Below, piece after piece: positions 5,901 through 9,961 of a stretch of DNA of 9,961 nt. Location of the stretch: the NCBI GenBank assembly GCA_038530925.1, contig JBCBCG010000161.1:1-9961 (forward strand), given 5' to 3'. The number at the start of each line of letters is the position of its first letter. Position 1 is the stretch's first letter. The DNA comes from JALEGB01 sp038530925 (GTDB taxonomy: Bacteria; Pseudomonadota; Alphaproteobacteria; Rhodobacterales; Rhodobacteraceae). Made by a program: the position numbers and the translations under genes. The notes under the pieces are model-generated. The model made no database searches. It had not been told where the DNA came from and was given only the letters and a program-made list of their open reading frames with translations.

Positions 5901-6893
5901 CTAGAATGATCCGGATTTCGTAAGCCACCAGAGCGCCGCCGACACTGTGACGAGCGAAAACCCTGTGGTCGCCAGCACGCTCGCCGAAGCGCGCTCAAGC
6001 CAGACGCCGTATTGGCTGGCGATCACATAGACGTTCGTCGCGCTCGGCAGCGAGGCCAACAAAACCGCGGTGGCGAGCCAGATCGGCTCGAACGGCGCGT
6101 CGCCAGCGATCCAGACCAGCGTCCAATACATCAGGATCGGATGGATGATCAGCTTGAGCGGCGCGATAAAGCCGAGCGCCGCCGGCGCGCGGCGGAGCGG
6201 GCGCAGCGCCAGGGTCACGCCCATCGCGAACAGCGCGCAGGGCGCCGCGGCCTGGGCGAGCGTGTCGATCAAACGCTCCAGCGGCTCGGGGAGCGAGGCC
6301 TCCGCCACGGCGAGCGCGACGCCGATGGCCGCCGCCAGAATGAAGGGATGCAGCAACACCTTCGCCGCGACCTGGCCCGCCAATCGGACCGCTGAGAGCC
6401 ACGCCGCGCCGCGCGCCGGGCCGCCCGCGCCCGCTTCGGAGCGGCCGGCGATCGCCATCATCGCCGGCGCGAAGGTGAAATAGAGAATGTTCTCGAAGCA
6501 CACGATCAGCGCCACCGGCGCCGCCGCCGCTTCGCCAAAGGCGAGGATCGCCACAGCCGGCCCCATATAGCCGATATTGCCATAAGCCGAGGCCAGCGCC
6601 TGGATCGTCGCTTCGGGAATGCTTCCGCGCGTCACCAGCAGACCAAGAATGAAGCCGAGCGCCAAAATCACCGTGCTCGCGAGCAGCACGCCGAGGATGA
6701 AGCGGCCATTGGCCAGATCCTCCACCGGCGTCTCCGCCATGATCTTGATGAAGAGCGCCGGCAACGCGAGATAGACGATGAAGATGTTAAGCCAGCCGAG
6801 CGCCTCGATGGGCTCAGGCTTCAGCCGCGCCGTCACATAGCCGAGTAGGATGACGCCGAAGAGCGGCGCGATCAGCCCCACGATCTGCGCCAT
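5901..6893 (-). CDS. AEC-family (auxin efflux carrier-like) transporter
   Basis: 330 residues, the usual length for bacterial AEC/BART-superfamily permeases. Two groups of about five hydrophobic helices (residues ~1-150 and ~165-325) flank a Gly/Ala-rich cytoplasmic loop (151-165). Family hallmarks are the G105-N-I-G-Y-M-G-P segment in helix 4, L-A-L-P-A-L-F near residue 42, H-P-F-I-L-A at ~182, and S-L-P-S-A-T-N-V-Y-V-I-A at 281-292 in the second half. Members (for example MdcF/YfdV relatives) carry organic anions or other small metabolites across the inner membrane; the substrate here is unknown. GAGGG lies 5 bases before ATG 6893. It lies between mnmD and the GST gene on the same strand; gaps of 174 and 94 bases make a single operon uncertain. 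Confidence 0.93.
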   Translation of the reverse strand: MAQIVGLIAPLFGVILLGYVTARLKPEPIEALGWLNIFIVYLALPALFIKIMAETPVEDLANGRFILGVLLASTVILALGFILGLLVTRGSIPEATIQALASAYGNIGYMGPAVAILAFGEAAAAPVALIVCFENILYFTFAPAMMAIAGRSEAGAGGPARGAAWLSAVRLAGQVAAKVLLHPFILAAAIGVALAVAEASLPEPLERLIDTLAQAAAPCALFAMGVTLALRPLRRAPAALGFIAPLKLIIHPILMYWTLVWIAGDAPFEPIWLATAVLLASLPSATNVYVIASQYGVWLERASASVLATTGFSLVTVSAALWWLTKSGSF

Positions 6894-6934
6894 CCGCGCC
6901 CTCGCTTCTCACTCCCGCGACGCGTCCCGGCGTC

Positions 6935-6983
6935 GCTCGGCCCGCGCGCCCTGGCGCGAGAACAGGCCGAAGGCCCGCCGAGC
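6935..6983 (-). repeat. Multi-stem inverted repeat between mnmD and the AEC gene
   Basis: Outer arms GCTCGGC (6935-6941) and GCCGAGC (6977-6983) enclose two perfect inner hairpins, CGCGCC-ct-GGCGCG (6945-6958) and GGCC-gaa-GGCC (6965-6975), giving a possible three-way junction 42-90 bases before the AEC start. A further pair GCGACG (6917-6922)/CGTCGC (6931-6936) overlaps the outer arm by two bases. There is no T-run in either direction. The structure may be an mRNA leader or a factor-dependent 3' end of mnmD; it may also be a by-product of extreme GC content. Nothing else is evident in 6894-7067. Confidence 0.4.
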
Positions 6984-7067
6984 GCGCGCCGCGCCTTGAT
7001 CCAATCGCCTGATAAACCGGCCGCCGCGATGAACACAGGCGCCCATCCGCCGCGTGTTCGATCCGCC

Positions 7068-7832
7068 TCAGCCGCTCTTTCGCGCTTGACCGCCGCCTGC
7101 GGGCCGCAGCGCCGTCAGCATCTCCTTCTTGCGCCCGAAACCCGAACGGCGCGTCACCTCGAAGCCGGCCGCCTGCAGCCCGCGGCGCACCCAGCCCGCC
7201 GCCGCGTAAGTGGCGAGCGCGCCGCCAGGCTCGGTGCGCTCATAGATCGCCGCGAGGAGCGGCGGCGCCCAGGCGTCCGGATTTTTGGCCGGGCTGAAAC
7301 CATCGAGCCACCAGGCGCCGCAGGGCGGCGCGATCGTTTCGGTCTCGACAGACGCCTCGCCGACCAGAAGGGTCAGGCTCAGCCCCGGCGCCAGCGCGAC
7401 CGTCTCGCCGCTCCGCAAAGGCCAGCGCGCCAGAAGCGCCTCGCGCCGCGCGTAAAGCTCCGGCCAAGGCGCGAGCGCGCGGCGGATCTCATCGGCGTTC
7501 GGCGGGCTGCGCTCAATCCCGACATAGGCGAGAGCCGCCTCTTCGTCCGCTCCTCCTCCGCCCTCGCGCGCCGCGTCAAGCGCCGCCCAGGCGCCGAGGA
7601 AGTTCAGCCCGAACCCGAACCCGATCTCGCCAAGCCGGAGCGGCGCCCACGCTGAACTTGCGGCGAGCCGCGCCTCAAGCCCGACGCCGGCATGGAAGAC
7701 ATGACGGCTCTCCGCCAGCCCATCCTCGGCGGAGAAGAACACATCGTCATAGCGCGCGGAGCGCGGCGCGCCGTCTTCGGCCCAAAGAATTTCACTCGTT
7801 TCGATCTGGCCGCCCGCCTCGTCGCTCGCCAT
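7068..7832 (-). CDS. mnmD: tRNA 5-methylaminomethyl-2-thiouridine(34) methyltransferase MnmD
   Basis: 254 residues from ATG 7832. This is the SAM-dependent half of the MnmC reaction: it methylates the 5-aminomethyl group of nm5(s2)U at wobble position 34 of tRNAs for Lys, Glu, Gln and others, giving mnm5(s2)U. The N-terminal segment D-D-V-F-F-S-A-E-D-G-L-A-E-S-R-H-V-F (29-46) is the family signature, E-I-G-F-G-F-G75-L-N-F is SAM motif I, and W-L-D177-G-F-S-P-A-K-N-P-D is the diagnostic catalytic-loop motif. The end G-F-G-R-K-K-E-M-L is also typical. The frame stays open 94 codons upstream into the divergent gene, but that part is Arg/Ala/Pro-rich shadow sequence, and homology begins right after the chosen Met; no strong Shine-Dalgarno sequence is seen. 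It is a stand-alone domain, unlike the MnmC fusion of E. coli, and faces a FAD oxidoreductase gene across 112 bases. Confidence 0.93.
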   Translation of the reverse strand: MASDEAGGQIETSEILWAEDGAPRSARYDDVFFSAEDGLAESRHVFHAGVGLEARLAASSAWAPLRLGEIGFGFGLNFLGAWAALDAAREGGGGADEEAALAYVGIERSPPNADEIRRALAPWPELYARREALLARWPLRSGETVALAPGLSLTLLVGEASVETETIAPPCGAWWLDGFSPAKNPDAWAPPLLAAIYERTEPGGALATYAAAGWVRRGLQAAGFEVTRRSGFGRKKEMLTALRPAGGGQARKSG

Positions 7833-7864
7833 AAGAAGATCGCCGTTTCTGTCGCGCCGCCTGA

Positions 7865-7894
7865 CGCTCGCTTCGCGCCGTCGGCGCGCGAGCG
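7865..7894. repeat. Interrupted palindrome in the mnmD/FAD-oxidoreductase spacer
   Basis: CGCTCGC (7865-7871) pairs with GCGAGCG (7888-7894). Inside, GCGCC (7875-7879) pairs with GGCGC (7883-7887) around GTC, leaving a 3-base bulge on one side. It lies close to the middle of the 112-base divergent spacer (7833-7944), where a shared operator would be expected. No clear promoter hexamers could be assigned in the spacer. Confidence 0.4.
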
Positions 7895-7944
7895 CAAGAG
7901 GGGTCCGCGGCGCGGAGCGGCCAGCGTAGGAGAAAGGCGGCGAT

Positions 7945-9156
7945 ATGGGCGGCGGCGCCGCAACGGGCGAAACCGTGGATCTCCTCATCGTCGGCGGCGG
8001 CGTCTTCGGGCTTTGGTGCGCGCGGCGCGCGGCGCAGGCGGGCCTCAGCCTGCGCGTTGTCGAAGCGCGCCGCATCGGCGCCGGCGCGAGCGGCGGGCTG
8101 CTCGGCGCGCTCACCGCGCATACGCCGGATCGCTGGAGCGCGAAAAAAGCGTTCCAACTCGCCGCGCTCGCGGCGCTGCCGGACGAGGTCGCCGCGCTCG
8201 AGGCTGAGACCGGGCTCAGCGCCGGCTACCGCCGCGCCGGGCGGGTGATGCCGATCCGCAGCGAGAGCTTCCGCGCCCAGGTGGATGAGCGCCGCCGCGG
8301 CGCCGCGCGGTATTGGGCGCCGCTCGATCCCGCCTTCGCCTACAGCGCGCGGGCCCGCGAGGCGCTTCCGGCTGAGGCGCGCGTCGAGGGATGGCTCGCG
8401 GAGGATGCGACGCCGTTCGGCTGCGTCTGGGACACGCTGGCCGCGCGCATCGATCCGCGCGCCTATCTCGCCGCGCTCGCCGCGTCGCTCAAGGGCGCCG
8501 GCGCGATCACGGAGGGCGCGCGCTATCTCGGGCTCGAACCGGCGCCGCGCGGCGCGCGCGCCCAGCTCTCGACAGGCGAGCGCGTCGCCGCTGGCGCGGT
8601 GGTGATCGCCGCCGGGTTCGAGAGCGGCGCGCTCCATCCCCTCATCGCCGCCGCCGCCGCTCCGCTCGGCGGCGTGAAAGGCCGCTCCCTTTTGCTCCAC
8701 GCGCCGGGCTATGAGACCCGGCCACTTCTCTATGAGGATGGGCTCTACATCGCGCCCCATGGCGCCGGCCGCGTCGCCGTCGGCTCGACGGATGAGACGG
8801 AGTGGCGGCCGGCCGATCAGGCCCGGGCTGACGCCGATCCCTTCGAGGCGGGCCGGCGCGCCGCGGCGGAGGATGCTGAAACCATCGCGCTTCGCGCCCG
8901 CGCCGAGGCGCTGTGCCCGCCATTGCGCGGCGCGCCGCTCATGGAGCTGTGGGCCGGCGTGCGGCCGAAGCTCCGCTCGCGCGATCCGTTGATCGGCCCG
9001 CTCGATGAAAGCGACCGGCTCTGGACCGCCTGCGGCGGCTTCAAGATCGGCGTCGGCCTCGCCCATCGCCTCGCCGCCGCGCTGATCGACCGCATGAACG
9101 GCGCGCGCCCCGCGACGCCGGCGCCGGAGCGGTTTTGGACGGATGGCGGCGCCTAA
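7945..9156 (+). CDS. DAO-family FAD-dependent oxidoreductase, mnmD neighbour
   Basis: 403 residues from ATG 7945, with AAAGG 7 bases and AGGAG 12 bases upstream. The N terminus is a Rossmann FAD-binding fold: D-L-L-I-V-G17-G-G19-V-F-G22, then L-R-V-V-E40-A-R with the acidic residue for the FAD ribose, then G-A-G-A-S-G-G. G-A-V-V-I-A-A-G near residue 220 is the second FAD contact of the family, and the C terminus has W-A-G-V-R-P-K-L-R-S-R-D-P-L-I-G-P followed by a Gly-rich FAD-closing segment (C-G-G-F-K-I-G-V-G-L-A-H). DAO-family flavoproteins oxidise amine C-N bonds (glycine oxidase, D-amino-acid dehydrogenase, sarcosine oxidase, MnmC oxidase domain). Divergent adjacency to mnmD suggests it may remove the carboxymethyl group of cmnm5U34, but the short ALGARGL-like C-terminal pattern of MnmC was not seen, so a glycine-oxidase-like role remains equally possible. 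Its stop overlaps the convergent next gene by four bases. Confidence 0.88.
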   Translation: MGGGAATGETVDLLIVGGGVFGLWCARRAAQAGLSLRVVEARRIGAGASGGLLGALTAHTPDRWSAKKAFQLAALAALPDEVAALEAETGLSAGYRRAGRVMPIRSESFRAQVDERRRGAARYWAPLDPAFAYSARAREALPAEARVEGWLAEDATPFGCVWDTLAARIDPRAYLAALAASLKGAGAITEGARYLGLEPAPRGARAQLSTGERVAAGAVVIAAGFESGALHPLIAAAAAPLGGVKGRSLLLHAPGYETRPLLYEDGLYIAPHGAGRVAVGSTDETEWRPADQARADADPFEAGRRAAAEDAETIALRARAEALCPPLRGAPLMELWAGVRPKLRSRDPLIGPLDESDRLWTACGGFKIGVGLAHRLAAALIDRMNGARPATPAPERFWTDGGA

Positions 9157-9961
9157 ACGCCGCCGATAAAGGCGGGCCCTGCGCCGCCTTCGAAATACTG
9201 CTTCAAGAGGCGAAGTTCATCGCCGGTCAGATCCAACAGCGCATGCGCTGCGAGAAACCCAAGGCTCGGGCGCCGCATGTCGTAGACCAAAACGACCAGC
9301 GCGCCGCGCTCCGTAGGAACGACCGCATAATGCTCAAGCGTCTGATCAATCAAACCGCCAACGACGCCAGCGTCCAAAACGCCGTCGTCGACACTCTCGA
9401 ATGTGATGATCCGCTGCGCGGCGTCGGTGATCATGCGAAGACGCACGACATGCGCGGCATCCCCGCCGCGGCCAGCCATCGCGAAGTCGAAGAGCTCCGG
9501 TCGCGCGGGCACGGGCCGCACCCGCACATGCTCTTTCCAATAGGCGCCGTCGCGCTGGGGTTGGAGGGTTTCGAACACTCGATCCGGCGCGGCGTTGATC
9601 ACGATCTCATCGCGCGTGAGCATGCGCCTGAACGGACGGACGGCGCAGAGACACACCAGCAAGGCCGCCGCCAGCAGGGATGCGCCAAAGTCGCCCGACA
9701 TGCCCGGAGGCTCATCCCACAAGGCGGCCTCCGCGAGGCCGATGACGACGCTGAGCGCCAACCAAACGATGATGCTCGCCGCCACAAGCACGGCTCGCGC
9801 CGGCGCCGCGAGCAGCGTCGCGAAGCTCGCCGCCGCGACGCCGATGGCGACAGCCTCGGCGCTGACCGCCGCCTCAGGCGATCCATCGATCCAACGATAA
9901 ACCAGCGCGCCAGCCAATGCGGCGAGCGCCGCCAGCGGCCCGCCCGCATGGCGTAGGCGGC
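9153..9961 (-). CDS. Membrane protein with C-terminal SRPBCC (START-like) domain, 5' partial
   Basis: The stop is TAG (complement of 9153-9155). The frame remains open to the right edge of the window. The first in-window start candidate is TTG at 9917, but that would cut through a hydrophobic stretch (P-L-A-A-L-A-A-L-A-G-A-L-V) that continues upstream, so the gene probably starts beyond the window. From the TTG, further membrane segments lie at about residues 17-38, 41-66 and 78-95. The soluble part begins near residue 101 with R-D-E-I-V-I-N-A-A-P-D-R-V-F-E-T-L, the typical first strand and helix of SRPBCC/polyketide-cyclase folds, which bind hydrophobic ligands; the later I-I-T-F-E-S and G-A-L-V-V-L-V-Y strands fit the curved sheet. 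The domain would face the cytoplasm if the positive residues R-P-F-R-R-M after the last helix follow the positive-inside rule. Function unknown; it shares its 3' end with the FAD oxidoreductase gene on the opposite strand. Confidence 0.75.
   Translation of the reverse strand, partial: RLRHAGGPLAALAALAGALVYRWIDGSPEAAVSAEAVAIGVAAASFATLLAAPARAVLVAASIIVWLALSVVIGLAEAALWDEPPGMSGDFGASLLAAALLVCLCAVRPFRRMLTRDEIVINAAPDRVFETLQPQRDGAYWKEHVRVRPVPARPELFDFAMAGRGGDAAHVVRLRMITDAAQRIITFESVDDGVLDAGVVGGLIDQTLEHYAVVPTERGALVVLVYDMRRPSLGFLAAHALLDLTGDELRLLKQYFEGGAGPAFIGGV

Noticed and set aside
5807..5998. A 64-residue N-terminal extension of the GST
   Set aside because: There is a strong AGGAG site directly before ATG 5806, the thioredoxin fold begins at that Met, and the extension would overlap the end of the AEC gene with unstructured basic sequence.
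7833..8114. A 94-residue N-terminal extension of MnmD
   Set aside because: It runs into the divergent FAD gene, is Arg/Ala/Pro-rich, and MnmD homology starts only after ATG 7832.
7792..9066. A 424-codon minus-strand frame opposite the FAD oxidoreductase
   Set aside because: It is an antisense shadow of a clear Rossmann flavoprotein; its composition is Arg/Ala/Glu-rich without motifs.
1..9961. tRNA, rRNA, CRISPR, insertion sequence or prophage signals
   Set aside because: I found no regularly spaced direct repeats, cloverleaf with conserved T-loop, transposase motif or phage gene. Repeated GCGCGC and GGCGCC words reflect base composition.

Overview
The window is very GC-rich, with strong G/C preference at third codon positions, no introns and tightly packed genes on both strands. 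Together with the family content (orphan ParA, YibF-type GST, a stand-alone MnmD next to a separate FAD oxidoreductase) this suggests a bacterial chromosome, most likely an alphaproteobacterium. That lineage call is inference from style and content, not from a marker gene. No rRNA, tRNA, CRISPR array, transposase or phage gene is visible.

Layout. (1) Positions 1-3678, plus strand: the 3' part of a luciferase-like flavin-dependent oxidoreductase, then an NAD(P)-dependent aldehyde dehydrogenase, then, after a 169-base gap, a ten-helix DMT/EamA-type transporter. This reads as a small catabolic or detoxification cluster: oxygenation of a substrate, oxidation of the resulting aldehyde, and a permease for substrate or product. 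The gap before the transporter holds a possible 38-codon leader ORF whose stop overlaps the transporter start as ATGA, together with competing hairpins. (2) Positions 3686-7832, minus strand, read right to left: MnmD (tRNA wobble-uridine methyltransferase), an AEC-family transporter, a YibF-like glutathione S-transferase, a ParA-family ATPase, and a small protein overlapping the end of parA with a SAP/LEM-like C-terminal motif. The 155-base region upstream of parA carries three mutually complementary inverted segments. (3) Positions 7945-9156, plus strand: a DAO-family FAD oxidoreductase, divergent from mnmD across a 112-base spacer with an interrupted palindrome. In gammaproteobacteria the corresponding methyltransferase and oxidase domains are fused as MnmC, so this pair may be a split MnmC. 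(4) Positions 9153-9961, minus strand: a membrane protein with a C-terminal SRPBCC domain, convergent with and overlapping the FAD gene by four bases, and still open at the right edge of the window.

The items most worth a second look are the ParA/small-partner pair with its structured upstream region, and the transporter leader with a coupled small ORF and alternative hairpins. Most other genes are ordinary housekeeping or accessory metabolism.
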